Below are positions 8,108 to 14,913 of a stretch of DNA of 24,296 bases, in pieces (position 1 is the stretch's first letter; every line of letters begins with the position of its first letter). Origin of the DNA: an uncultured Oscillospiraceae bacterium (GTDB lineage Bacteria > Bacillota > Clostridia > Oscillospirales > Oscillospiraceae); the NCBI GenBank assembly GCA_910588365.1, contig CAJUQS010000033.1, forward strand, positions 1 through 24,296. The letters run 5' to 3'. The notes under the pieces were generated by a model that made no database searches, was not told the DNA's origin, and saw only the letters and a list, made by a program, of their open reading frames with translations. The position numbers were made by a program, and so were the translations under genes.

Positions 8108-9100
8108 GGGAAGTACCTCCTTATGTCGGGCGGGGCTTTTCCCCCTGCCTCTGACACCAGGATACGCCCTCAAACCTGACAGGGTCTGTCCAGTTTCATA
8201 GACCGCTGAAACTTTTCTGATCTCCCCGGCGAGGATGTCCCGCCAGCGGACCGGCGACAGCACCTCCAGCTGGCTGCCGAAGGACAGCAGGAAGGACAGC
8301 AGCCACTGGTCCTCGGGAAACGTGCAGTTCACCAGCAGATGGCCGTCCGGCTCCGCGGCGATCTGCCCCGGGTGGAAGTAGTCCCGCACCCGCCAGGCGG
8401 CGGTGGGGTCAAATCTCAGGCGCAGCGCTGCCCCCTGGTGCGCGCCGGGGGACGGGTCCGGGGACTCCAGCCGCTCCGGGGGACGGCGTGGCGGGCACTC
8501 CCCCGCCTCCAGCGCCAGGTCCTCCATCCGTACCAGGCGGAAGACGCGCCAGTCCTGACGGGTCCGGCAGTAGGCCGACAGATACCAGCACCCGCCCTTG
8601 AACACCAGCCGGGCGGGTTCCGCGGTCCGGCGGATCCTCTCCCCGGCGGAGCTGTAGTAGGTGAAGGACAGGGGCCGGCGCTCCAGGATCGCCTCCTTCA
8701 CCAGGGCAAAATTTTTCCGCTCCACCGCCCCGCTGCCCCAATCGGTGAAGTCCACCTCCAGCCAGCTGCCGCCCTCCCGGCGGAAGAGGGCGGTCAGCCG
8801 GTCCAGAGTCTCCCCCTCCGCCCCGCCGCCGGTGGCCAGAATGGCCTGGAGGGCAAACAGAATTTCGTCCTGCTGGGCCCGGGAGAGGAGGGCCCTGTCC
8901 AGCACAAACTGGTCCATCAGCCGGATGCCGCCTCCCTGCCCCTTTTGGGTGAACACCGGGATGCCGGCGGCGGACAGGGTGTCGATATCCCGGTAGATGG
9001 TGCGCTCCGACACCTCCAGCCGCCGGGCCAGCTCCCCGGCGGTGACGGCCCGTTTTTCTACCAGGAGGTACAGGATTTCAAAGAGACGGCTGTTTTTCAT
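7826..9100 (-). CDS. YafY-type WYL regulator running into a zinc-ribbon domain
   Basis: A 424-aa open frame. Residues 1-57 are a DeoR-type winged HTH (MKNSRLFEILYLLVEKRAVT, then LEVSERTIYRDIDTL). Residues about 140-200 are a WYL ligand-sensing domain (LSFTYYSSAGERIRR, then FKGGCWYLSAYCR, with WYL at 172-174). A WYL C-terminal extension ends near residue 305. A low-complexity linker follows, then a 93-residue cysteine-rich domain beginning at Met332 (KFCQCCGMPLDK, then DYCHYCYQNGAFT), of the putative zinc-ribbon type often found as a free protein of about 90 residues. The internal Met332 has its own strong ribosome binding site, so this may be two overlapping products or a stop-loss fusion. 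The start at 9100 follows AAAGGCGG. A palindrome overlies the promoter, suggesting autoregulation. Confidence 0.85.
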   Translation of the reverse strand: MKNSRLFEILYLLVEKRAVTAGELARRLEVSERTIYRDIDTLSAAGIPVFTQKGQGGGIRLMDQFVLDRALLSRAQQDEILFALQAILATGGGAEGETLDRLTALFRREGGSWLEVDFTDWGSGAVERKNFALVKEAILERRPLSFTYYSSAGERIRRTAEPARLVFKGGCWYLSAYCRTRQDWRVFRLVRMEDLALEAGECPPRRPPERLESPDPSPGAHQGAALRLRFDPTAAWRVRDYFHPGQIAAEPDGHLLVNCTFPEDQWLLSFLLSFGSQLEVLSPVRWRDILAGEIRKVSAVYETGQTLSGLRAYPGVRGRGKSPARHKEVLPMEERKFCQCCGMPLDKPEDAGTEADGTLSGDYCHYCYQNGAFTYPNAAMEDMIAINLQFNAENGYPFGTQEEAERMMRSWMPTLKRWRNAGAE

Positions 9101-9152
9101 CGAATCCGCCTTTCTTCACAGACAGTTATTCGCCCAAAATGACGGCGTTCCC

Positions 9153-9188
9153 AACTGCGCTGACTAGGCGCAGTTTGAAAAATGTCAA
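9153..9188 (-). promoter_or_regulatory. Promoter with palindromic operator for the WYL gene
   Basis: On the minus strand a perfect TTGACA (complement of 9183-9188) lies 16 bp from a weak -10 TAGTCA (complement of 9161-9166). The perfect inverted repeat AACTGCGC-7-GCGCAGTT (9153-9160 and 9168-9175) covers the spacer and -10, the position expected for a dimeric repressor or activator site. Autoregulation by the WYL protein is inference. Confidence 0.6.
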
Positions 9189-9238
9189 CGCCTATATTCT
9201 ATCATATTTTTCTTCGGTTGTCCCGCCGAACTTTCCGC

Positions 9239-9280
9239 AAAAAAGCCCGCACGGCTGAACTTCACGGCCTACCGGCAGGC
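9239..9280 (-). terminator. Terminator after the Cu/Zn SOD-like gene
   Basis: On the minus strand the arms 9272-9280 and 9245-9254 pair with one bulge, followed by TTTTTT (complement of 9239-9244). The left arm abuts the stop codon, which lies in the loop. Confidence 0.6.
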
Positions 9281-9790
9281 CGCCGCCGTTCTCCGAATCA
9301 CGCCGCAGGCGATTTTCGTGCCGGAATTCCCGGAGGGCTGCGTCATAAGGTCATCCAAGTGATCATGGATAATCACCGTTCTGCCGATCACTTCGTCTAC
9401 CACAAAGCGGCTGGTCAAGCATACGGAGAGCGCGAGCCCGTCGTTCCCGAACAGCGGCGGCAGGTCTCCGGCGTGACCGGGATGCTCACAGCCGTTTACG
9501 TCGTAATGCTGCATGGCGTTGGCAAACGGCTCGTCCGCGCTGCCGCCGCAGTCGGTTCCCTGGTGAATGTGGATTCCAAAGATCTGTTCCTGACAGGCGC
9601 GGCCGCTCCGGGGAAGGCCGCGGATCTCGGCGCAGACAACCACGCCCTTATTGGTCTGGAAAAACCGCACCACGCCCGAAATATCAGGATAGCCCTCACC
9701 GCCTGTGATGCAGGCAGCAGCCTGCGCCCTGCCGCGCAGGGCGGAGAGAAGATGGGCTGTTGGATGGCTGCAGGAGGATGGCTTGTTCAT
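9269..9790 (-). CDS. Cu/Zn superoxide dismutase-family protein, no signal peptide
   Basis: A 173-aa protein of the SodC family, which dismutates superoxide to O2 and H2O2. All metal ligands appear present: FGIHIHQGTDC (His74, His76), QHYD (His95), CEHPGHAGDLPPLFG (His103, His106, Asp109) and TVIIHDHLDD (His142). Cys81 and Cys162 fit the conserved disulfide. The active-site arginine normally in SGxRIACG is lysine here (SGTKIACGVI, Lys159). There is no signal peptide, unlike most periplasmic or lipoprotein SodC, so a cytoplasmic location is expected; such signal-less homologs occur in Clostridia. The start at 9790 follows AAGGAG. Copper loading and activity in a probable anaerobe are unproven. 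A terminator overlaps the 3' end. Confidence 0.85.
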   Translation of the reverse strand: MNKPSSCSHPTAHLLSALRGRAQAAACITGGEGYPDISGVVRFFQTNKGVVVCAEIRGLPRSGRACQEQIFGIHIHQGTDCGGSADEPFANAMQHYDVNGCEHPGHAGDLPPLFGNDGLALSVCLTSRFVVDEVIGRTVIIHDHLDDLMTQPSGNSGTKIACGVIRRTAAACR

Positions 9791-9873
9791 ATGAAAAACT
9801 CCTTATCGTCAGCGTTTTACACCATATCCTATGCGGAGGAGTCCCGCAGGGTTCGGAGGGAACCGTGCTCCAG

Positions 9874-10017
9874 CTATAGGAAGCGCGGCGGCAAAGCGTC
9901 CCGGAACAGGTCAAATCTGAGGAAATCCCCTGTGAGGGCGGTGAATTGTTCTTCAATTTGCCCAATTGTCCCGGTTTCTCCGGGGCCCGGTTTGAGGGTT
10001 TTGACCATTTCGTTCAT
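9874..10017 (-). CDS. Possible small protein, 47 aa
   Basis: A minus-strand frame encoding a 47-residue peptide (MNEMVKTLKPGPGETG, then IEEQFTALTGDFLRFDLF, ending ALPPRFL). Its composition is protein-like, with an amphipathic pattern in the middle, but the Shine-Dalgarno is weak and I do not recognise it. It lies upstream of the SOD-like gene on the same strand, 83 bases away, and antisense to sequence just before the pckA promoter. It may be real, a 3' remnant of a longer gene, or chance. Confidence 0.25.
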   Translation of the reverse strand: MNEMVKTLKPGPGETGTIGQIEEQFTALTGDFLRFDLFRDALPPRFL

Positions 10018-10033
10018 TTGTGCCGCTTCTCTC

Positions 10034-10062
10034 TTGCCTTTCCGCAGAAAAAAGGTTAAAAT
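10034..10062 (+). promoter_or_regulatory. pckA promoter
   Basis: TTGCCT (10034-10039), 17-bp spacer, TAAAAT (10057-10062), giving a leader of roughly 45 nt before the pckA start. Confidence 0.72.
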
Positions 10063-10112
10063 AAAACAAGTCCCAAATGAATACCCACTTTTCCATAAGG
10101 AGGAACATATCT

Positions 10113-11717
10113 ATGGAAACTTACGGATTGGAACAGTACGGCATCACTGGTATCAAGGAAGTCGTATACAATCCCACCTACGAGCAGCTCTTTGAGGCGG
10201 AGATGGACCCCACCCTGGAGGGCTTTGAAAAGGGACAGCTGACCGAGCTGGGCGCGGTCAACGTAATGACCGGCATCTACACAGGCCGCTCCCCGAAGGA
10301 CAAGTTCATCGTCATGGACGAGAACTCCAAGGACACCGTCTGGTGGACCTCCGACGAGTTCAAGAACGACAACAAGCCCGCCTCTCAGGAGGCCTGGAAG
10401 GTCTGCAAGGACCTGGCCATCCAGGAGCTGTCCAACAAGAAGCTCTACGTGATGGACGTGTTCTGCGGCACCAACGCGGACACCCGCATGGCCATCCGCT
10501 TCATCATGGAGGTGGCATGGCAGGCCCACTTCGTCAAGAACATGTTCATCGCCCCCACCGAGGAGGAGCTGAAGAACTTCAAGCCCGATTTCATCTCCTA
10601 CAACGCCTCCAAGGCCAAGCTGACCAACTACAAGGAGCTGGGCCTGAACTCTGAGACGGCCGCCATCTTCAACATCACCTCCCGTGAGCAGGTCATCCTC
10701 AACACCTGGTACGGCGGCGAGATGAAGAAGGGCATGTTCTCCATGATGAACTACTACCTGCCCCTGAAGGGCATCGCCTCCATGCACTGCTCCGCCAACA
10801 CCGACATGAACGGCGAGAACACCGCCCTGTTCTTCGGCCTGAGCGGCACCGGCAAGACCACCCTGTCCACCGATCCCAAGCGCCTGCTCATCGGCGACGA
10901 CGAGCACGGCTGGGACGACAACGGCGTGTTCAATTTCGAGGGCGGTTGCTACGCCAAGGTCATCGACCTGGACAAGGAGTCCGAGCCCGACATCTACAAC
11001 GCCATCCGACGCGACGCCCTGCTGGAGAACGTCACCGTGGATGCCGAGGGCAAGATCGACTTCCACGACAAGTCTGTCACCGAGAACACCCGCGTCAGCT
11101 ACCCCATCGACCACATTGAGAAGATCGTGCGTCCCGTGTCCGCCGGCCCCGATGCCAAGAACGTCATCTTTCTGTCCGCTGACGCCTTCGGCGTGCTGCC
11201 CCCCGTGTCCATCCTGACGCCGGAGCAGACCCAGTACTACTTCCTGTCCGGCTTCACCTCCAAGCTGGCCGGCACCGAGCGCGGCATCACCGAGCCCACC
11301 CCCACCTTCTCCGCCTGCTTCGGCCAGGCCTTCCTGGAGCTGCACCCCACCAAGTACGGTGAGGAGCTGGTCAAGAAGATGCAGAAGAGCGGCGCCAAGG
11401 CCTATCTGGTCAACACCGGCTGGAACGGCACCGGCAAGCGCATCTCCATCAAGGATACCCGCGGCCTCATTGACGCCATCCTGGACGGCTCCATTCTCAA
11501 GGCCGAGACCAAGACCATCCCCTACTTCGATCTGGCCGTGCCCACCGCTCTGCCCGGTGTGGATCCCGCCATTCTGGATCCCCGGGATACCTATGGCGAT
11601 CCCGCAGAGTGGGACACCAAGGCCAAGGATCTGGCCAGCCGCTTCGTGAAGAACTTTGTCAAGTATACCGGCAACGACGCCGGTAAGGCACTTGTGGCCG
11701 CCGGCCCCAAGGTGTAA
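10113..11717 (+). CDS. pckA: Phosphoenolpyruvate carboxykinase (ATP)
   Basis: Cytosolic enzyme interconverting oxaloacetate plus ATP with phosphoenolpyruvate, CO2 and ADP. In gut anaerobes it often runs in the CO2-fixing direction (family knowledge). It has 534 aa, normal for the ATP-dependent class. Landmarks are TGRSPKDKFIV near the N-terminus, the substrate segment MHCSANTDMNGENTALFFG, the P-loop GLSGTGKTTLS (about residues 243-253), the metal-binding LIGDDEHGWDDNGVFNFEGG, and GWNGTGKRISIKDTR. The start at 10113 is preferred over the in-frame ATG at 10077 because AAGGAGG (10097-10103) precedes it at the right distance. It has its own promoter and terminator. Codon use is strongly biased, as expected for a highly expressed gene. 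Confidence 0.97.
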   Translation: METYGLEQYGITGIKEVVYNPTYEQLFEAEMDPTLEGFEKGQLTELGAVNVMTGIYTGRSPKDKFIVMDENSKDTVWWTSDEFKNDNKPASQEAWKVCKDLAIQELSNKKLYVMDVFCGTNADTRMAIRFIMEVAWQAHFVKNMFIAPTEEELKNFKPDFISYNASKAKLTNYKELGLNSETAAIFNITSREQVILNTWYGGEMKKGMFSMMNYYLPLKGIASMHCSANTDMNGENTALFFGLSGTGKTTLSTDPKRLLIGDDEHGWDDNGVFNFEGGCYAKVIDLDKESEPDIYNAIRRDALLENVTVDAEGKIDFHDKSVTENTRVSYPIDHIEKIVRPVSAGPDAKNVIFLSADAFGVLPPVSILTPEQTQYYFLSGFTSKLAGTERGITEPTPTFSACFGQAFLELHPTKYGEELVKKMQKSGAKAYLVNTGWNGTGKRISIKDTRGLIDAILDGSILKAETKTIPYFDLAVPTALPGVDPAILDPRDTYGDPAEWDTKAKDLASRFVKNFVKYTGNDAGKALVAAGPKV

Positions 11718-11743
11718 GCAACCCGTAAGCAATCTTAAAATGA

Positions 11744-11798
11744 CCCCGCCCCGCCTGAACCAGGCTTATGGCTTGTCAGGCTGAGCGGGGCCACTTTT
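11744..11798 (+). terminator. Terminator after pckA
   Basis: CCCCGC (11744-11749) pairs with GCGGGG (11785-11790), and GCCTGA (11753-11758) with TCAGGC (11776-11781). CTTTT follows. Confidence 0.75.
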
Positions 11799-11868
11799 CA
11801 TGTCATGATGTCTCCCTTACGCTTTTTCAATCGTACTGGTGATACGCTGAGCTCCATTCCGGCAACGG

Positions 11869-11907
11869 AAAAACCGCTCACCCCTGTTACAGGGGGTGAG
11901 CGGTTTT
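11869..11907. terminator. Terminator of the rpmG-rplA operon
   Basis: A 15-bp perfect stem (11870-11884 with 11893-11907). Runs of A and T flank both sides, so it can work in both directions; its main role is to end the minus-strand ribosomal operon 19 bases after rplA. Confidence 0.9.
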
Positions 11908-11926
11908 CATTCCCGTATGGGAGGTA

Positions 11927-12619
11927 TTACACCAGACGAGAGGTGCTGACCTTGACACCGGGTCCCATGGTGGACGCGGTGACGCAGGAGCGGATATACT
12001 GGCCCTTGGCAGCGGCGGGCTTGGCCTTGATGATGGCGCCGATGAGGGTGTTGAAGTTGTCGTTCAGCTTCTCAGCGCCAAAGGAGACCTTGCCGATGGG
12101 GCAGTGGATGATGTTGGTCTTGTCCAGGCGGTACTCAATCTTACCGGCCTTGACCTCCTGCACAGCCTTGCCCACATCCGGGGTGACGGTGCCGGCCTTG
12201 GGGGAGGGCATCAGGCCCTTGGGGCCCAGCACCTTACCCAGACGGCCCACGGTACCCATCATGTCGGGGCTGGCCACGACCACGTCGAACTCGAACCAGC
12301 TCTCCTTCTGGATCTTCTCCACCAGGTCCATATCGCCGACATAGTCGGCGCCGGCCTCGCGGGCGGCGTCAGCCTTGTCGCCCTTGGCGAACACCAGAAC
12401 GCGGACGGTCTTGCCGGTGCCGTGGGGCAGGACGACGGCGCCGCGGACCTGCTGGTCGGCGTGGCGGGAGTCAACGCCCAGCTTCACGTGGAGCTCGACA
12501 GTCTCATCGAACTTGGCGGAAGCGGTCTTGCAGATGAGCTCAAAAGCGTCCTTGGACTCGTACAGGGCAGCCCTGTCGATCTGCTTGGCGCTGTTCTGAT
12601 ATTTCTTTCCTCTAAACAT
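11927..12619 (-). CDS. rplA: 50S ribosomal protein L1
   Basis: Large-subunit protein of the L1 stalk, which binds 23S rRNA and assists E-site tRNA release; in many bacteria it also represses its own L11-L1 mRNA. It has 230 aa, full length. Conserved stretches include ELHVKLGVDSRHADQQVRG, VVLPHGTGKTVRVLVFAKGD, the L1 signature LGKVLGPKGLMPSPKAGTV and GKIEYRLDKTNIIHCPIGK. It starts 15 bases after rplK in the same operon and is the last gene before the terminator; the usual next genes rplJ and rplL are absent here. Confidence 0.98.
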   Translation of the reverse strand: MFRGKKYQNSAKQIDRAALYESKDAFELICKTASAKFDETVELHVKLGVDSRHADQQVRGAVVLPHGTGKTVRVLVFAKGDKADAAREAGADYVGDMDLVEKIQKESWFEFDVVVASPDMMGTVGRLGKVLGPKGLMPSPKAGTVTPDVGKAVQEVKAGKIEYRLDKTNIIHCPIGKVSFGAEKLNDNFNTLIGAIIKAKPAAAKGQYIRSCVTASTMGPGVKVSTSRLV

Positions 12620-12634
12620 TTCTCAAGCCCTCCT

Positions 12635-13060
12635 TTATTCACCCACGACGACGCCCATGCTGCGGGCCGTGCCGGCGATCATGCTCATAGCGGATTCCAG
12701 GCTGGCGGCGTTCAGGTCGGGCATCTTGGTCTCGGCGATCTTCTGGACATCGGCCTTGCTGATGGTGGCCACCTTGGTCTTGTTGGGCACGCCGGAGCCG
12801 GAGTCGATGTTGCAGGCCTTCTTGATGAGGACGGCCGCGGGAGGGGTCTTGGTGATAAAGGTGAAGGAGCGGTCGGAGTACACGGTGATGATGACAGGGA
12901 TGATCATGCCCATGTCATTCTTGGTGCGCTCGTTGAACTCCTTGGTGAAAGCGGCGATATTGACGCCGTGCTGGCCCAGGGCGGGGCCGACGGGGGGCGC
13001 GGGGGTTGCTTTGCCCGCGGGAATCTGCAGTTTGACGTATCCTACGACTTTCTGTGCCAT
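12635..13060 (-). CDS. rplK: 50S ribosomal protein L11
   Basis: Large-subunit protein of the GTPase-associated centre, needed for elongation-factor function and, in many bacteria, RelA activation. It has 141 aa, standard length. The N-terminal domain (VGYVKLQIPAGKATPAPPVG, then ALGQHGVNIAAFTKEFNERT) and the C-terminal rRNA-binding domain (KTPPAAVLIKKA, ending ARSMGVVVGE) are intact. The start at 13060 has AAGGAGGTG in front. It is third from the end of the operon and follows nusG by 148 bases, a spacer containing a GC-rich hairpin. Confidence 0.98.
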   Translation of the reverse strand: MAQKVVGYVKLQIPAGKATPAPPVGPALGQHGVNIAAFTKEFNERTKNDMGMIIPVIITVYSDRSFTFITKTPPAAVLIKKACNIDSGSGVPNKTKVATISKADVQKIAETKMPDLNAASLESAMSMIAGTARSMGVVVGE

Positions 13061-13101
13061 ATTCAGGCACCTCCTTGATATAATGTGGTGGTAGCAGAGC
13101 G

Positions 13102-13126
13102 CCCGTCCGCCTCCTCAGGCGGCGGG
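13102..13126 (-). repeat. GC-rich hairpin in the nusG-rplK spacer
   Basis: CCCG-T-CCGCCT (13102-13112) pairs with AGGCGG-CGGG (13117-13126), a 10-bp stem with one bulge and a 4-nt loop, about 40 bases before the rplK start. No T-run. It could be a processing site or part of an L1 autoregulatory leader; neither is shown. Confidence 0.5.
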
Positions 13127-13208
13127 ACAGCCCCTCCCACGATGCCGCGGCGGGCGGCGGGATACAAGATGCGCGGCAGGCCAGGGGGATCTTCACTCCG
13201 GCAGGCGA

Positions 13209-13739
13209 TCAGCCGCCGATGACCTCCACCTGGTCCAGCTCCATCTCCACAGGGGTCTCCCGGCCGAACATGGACACCACCACGGTAACCTTGTTCTTCT
13301 CCGGGTCGATCTCCTCCACAATGCCGGTGAAGGACTCCAGGGGGCCGTCGTTGATGCGGACCTGGTCCCCCTCCTTGTAATTGACCACGATTTCGTGCTT
13401 CTCCATGCCCCACTCGATGACCTCGTCATCGCTGAGCGGGATGGGCTTGTTGCTGGCCTCGCCCACGAAGCCGGTCACGCCCCGCACGTTCCGAACCAGG
13501 TGCCAGGTGTCGTCGGTCATGACCATCTTGATGAGCACGTAGCCGGGGAACACCTTGCGCTCCACCTCTTTGGCCACGCCGGAGTCGTTGATCTCGGTGA
13601 CAGTCTCCAGAGGGATCTGGATGTCCACGATCATGTCCTCCAAATGGCGGTTTGAGACGAATTTCTCAATCGTGGTCTTTACGGCGTTTTCATAGCCGGA
13701 GTAGGTATGGACGACATACCACTTTGCGTTTTCCGACAT
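13209..13739 (-). CDS. nusG: Transcription termination/antitermination factor NusG
   Basis: Elongation factor that binds RNA polymerase and, depending on the organism, affects pausing and links to Rho or the ribosome. It has 176 aa. The NGN domain is clear (AKWYVVHTYSGYENAVKTTI, VFPGYVLIKMVMTDDTWHLV, VRGVTGFVG), and the C-terminal KOW domain carries VNYKEGDQVRINDGPLESF and ends ELDQVEVIGG. It starts 13 bases after the secE stop, in the classic secE-nusG-rplK-rplA order. Confidence 0.97.
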   Translation of the reverse strand: MSENAKWYVVHTYSGYENAVKTTIEKFVSNRHLEDMIVDIQIPLETVTEINDSGVAKEVERKVFPGYVLIKMVMTDDTWHLVRNVRGVTGFVGEASNKPIPLSDDEVIEWGMEKHEIVVNYKEGDQVRINDGPLESFTGIVEEIDPEKNKVTVVVSMFGRETPVEMELDQVEVIGG

Positions 13740-13752
13740 GCCTTCTGCCCTT

Positions 13753-13968
13753 TTACGCGAATACGGACAGGAGGGTCTTAATCAGCAGGCCGGCCACGCC
13801 GTCGAACACCCAGATGCACGCGCCGAAAACCACGCTGTACAGCAGGACCGTACTCGTATTCTTGACGACCTTCGCAGGGGTGGGCCATACGACTTTCTTC
13901 AGCTCGCTTCTCATCTCGCGGAACCAGCGGCCCCGATCCTTCTTGGTGACGTTCTTTTCCTCAGCCAT
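13753..13968 (-). CDS. secE: Preprotein translocase subunit SecE
   Basis: Small essential subunit of the SecYEG membrane channel. At 71 aa it is the short single-spanning Gram-positive form. A basic N-terminal part holds the conserved amphipathic stretch RGRWFREMRSELKKVVWPT (about residues 12-30), and one transmembrane helix follows (about 40-68, STVLLYSVVFGACIWVFDGV). It lies between rpmG and nusG on the same strand, as in most Firmicutes. Confidence 0.96.
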   Translation of the reverse strand: MAEEKNVTKKDRGRWFREMRSELKKVVWPTPAKVVKNTSTVLLYSVVFGACIWVFDGVAGLLIKTLLSVFA

Positions 13969-13992
13969 GATGAAATTCCTTTCCTTGCTTCC

Positions 13993-14142
13993 TTACTTGG
14001 TCTCAGAGTGGACCGTGTGCTTTCTGCAGAAGGGGCAGTACTTTTTCATCTCCAGACGATCAGGGTCGTTCTTCTTGTTCTTGACCGTGTTGTAGTTTCT
14101 CTGCTTGCACTCGTTGCATCTCAGGGTGATTTTAACGCGCAT
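13993..14142 (-). CDS. rpmG: 50S ribosomal protein L33
   Basis: Small large-subunit protein, 49 aa. It is the zinc-binding (C+) form: two CxxC pairs are present (CNECKQRNY and CPFCRKHTVH). The sequence begins MRVKITLRCNECKQRNYNT and ends HTVHSETK. The start at 14142 is supported by AAGGAGGTG in front; longer in-frame starts upstream would add unrelated residues. It is the first gene of the rpmG-secE-nusG-rplK-rplA operon. In species with several L33 paralogs the C+ form is replaced by a zinc-free copy under zinc limitation; whether this genome has one is unknown. Confidence 0.96.
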   Translation of the reverse strand: MRVKITLRCNECKQRNYNTVKNKKNDPDRLEMKKYCPFCRKHTVHSETK

Positions 14143-14281
14143 TCCTAACGGCACCTCCTTATTCATGTATGCAGGCTCTGGGCCTGTACCGATTTGCCTC
14201 CCTGTTGGAGACGGCGGCGCTTTTTTGTGCGGGAAGCGAAAAGCGCGCAAAAAGAAAGCCCCATTTCCACAGGTATTGTTT

Positions 14282-14310
14282 ACTATAACATCCCTCTCCC
14301 TGCAAGTCAA
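14282..14310 (-). promoter_or_regulatory. Promoter of the rpmG-secE-nusG-rplKA operon
   Basis: On the minus strand TTGACT (complement of 14305-14310), exact 17-bp spacer, TATAGT (complement of 14282-14287). It gives a leader of about 130 nt, which contains an inverted GCGCTTTT/AAAAGCGC pair around 14218-14246. Confidence 0.82.
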
Positions 14311-14334
14311 TACAAATTTTAATAAATAACCCAC

Positions 14335-14363
14335 TTTTTTTTCCTGTCCGGATATTGTATAAT
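14335..14363 (+). promoter_or_regulatory. Promoter for ruvX
   Basis: Perfect -10 TATAAT (14358-14363); the -35 position (14335-14340) is TTTTTT, a poor match. It is divergent from the rpmG promoter. Confidence 0.6.
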
Positions 14364-14418
14364 GTTGGGTAATCGCGGCGCCGGCCGCAAAAACTGTCTT
14401 TATCTAAGGAGGGACGCC

Positions 14419-14841
14419 ATGCGCATCATGGCTATTGACTACGGGGACGCCCACACCGGCGTGGCGATCTCCGACCTGACGGGCCTCCTGGCGGGGTATA
14501 CGGACACCATCCACAGCCGGAAGAAGGAGGAGGTGCTGCGCCGCCTGAACGCTCTGATCGAGGAGTACGGCGTCACGGAGCTGGTGCTGGGCCATCCGAA
14601 GAATATGGACGGCACCCGGGGGCCCCGGGCGGAGAAGGCGGAGGAATTTGCCGGGGATCTGGAGTGCGCCTTCGGCCTCCCGGTCCGCCTGTGGGACGAG
14701 CGGCGCACCACCATCGACGCCCACAATATTCTCGCCTCTTCCGGGAAGAATGCCAGGCAGCGGAAAAAGACGGTTGACGCCGTGGCGGCGGCCCTGATCC
14801 TGGAGGGTTTTCTGACCTTCCGCAGGACCGGGGGGCTGTAG
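14419..14841 (+). CDS. ruvX: Holliday junction resolvase-like RuvX/YqgF
   Basis: RNase H-fold nuclease of the YqgF family, linked to Holliday junction resolution and to 16S rRNA maturation in E. coli. It has 140 aa, typical length. The family motifs are the N-terminal MAIDYGDAHTGVAISD with the first catalytic Asp, LVLGHPKNMDGTRGPRA, VRLWDERRTTIDA, and the C-terminal KKTVDAVAAALILEGFL with the last acidic residue. ATG 14419 follows TAAGGAGGG closely. It is the first gene of a plus-strand run leading into the envelope cluster; the gap to the next gene is 72 bases and contains a GC-rich 7-bp hairpin (14877-14893). Confidence 0.93.
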   Translation: MRIMAIDYGDAHTGVAISDLTGLLAGYTDTIHSRKKEEVLRRLNALIEEYGVTELVLGHPKNMDGTRGPRAEKAEEFAGDLECAFGLPVRLWDERRTTIDAHNILASSGKNARQRKKTVDAVAAALILEGFLTFRRTGGL

Positions 14842-14913
14842 TCTGCCCCCCGGTTGTCCGGGAAACAGGAAGCATTGCGCCGCCCAGCGGCGCGGAAATA
14901 GAAAGGAGCTCCA

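Larger units (their letters stand above)
9791..10112. other. Intergenic region, SOD-like gene to pckA
   Basis: 322 bases between divergent genes. It contains the pckA promoter (10034-10062), the pckA ribosome binding site (AAGGAGG, 10097-10103), and one possible small minus-strand ORF (9874-10017). I see no convincing minus-strand promoter directly before the SOD-like gene. Confidence 0.5.

Noticed and set aside
10056..11732. A 558-codon minus-strand frame opposite pckA
   Set aside because: Shadow of the strongly biased pckA codons; repetitive Gly/Leu/Val/His composition and no family resemblance.
13070..13090. Plus-strand TATAAT-like sequence before rplK
   Set aside because: It is formed by the complement of the rplK ribosome binding site region and points away from any plus-strand gene.
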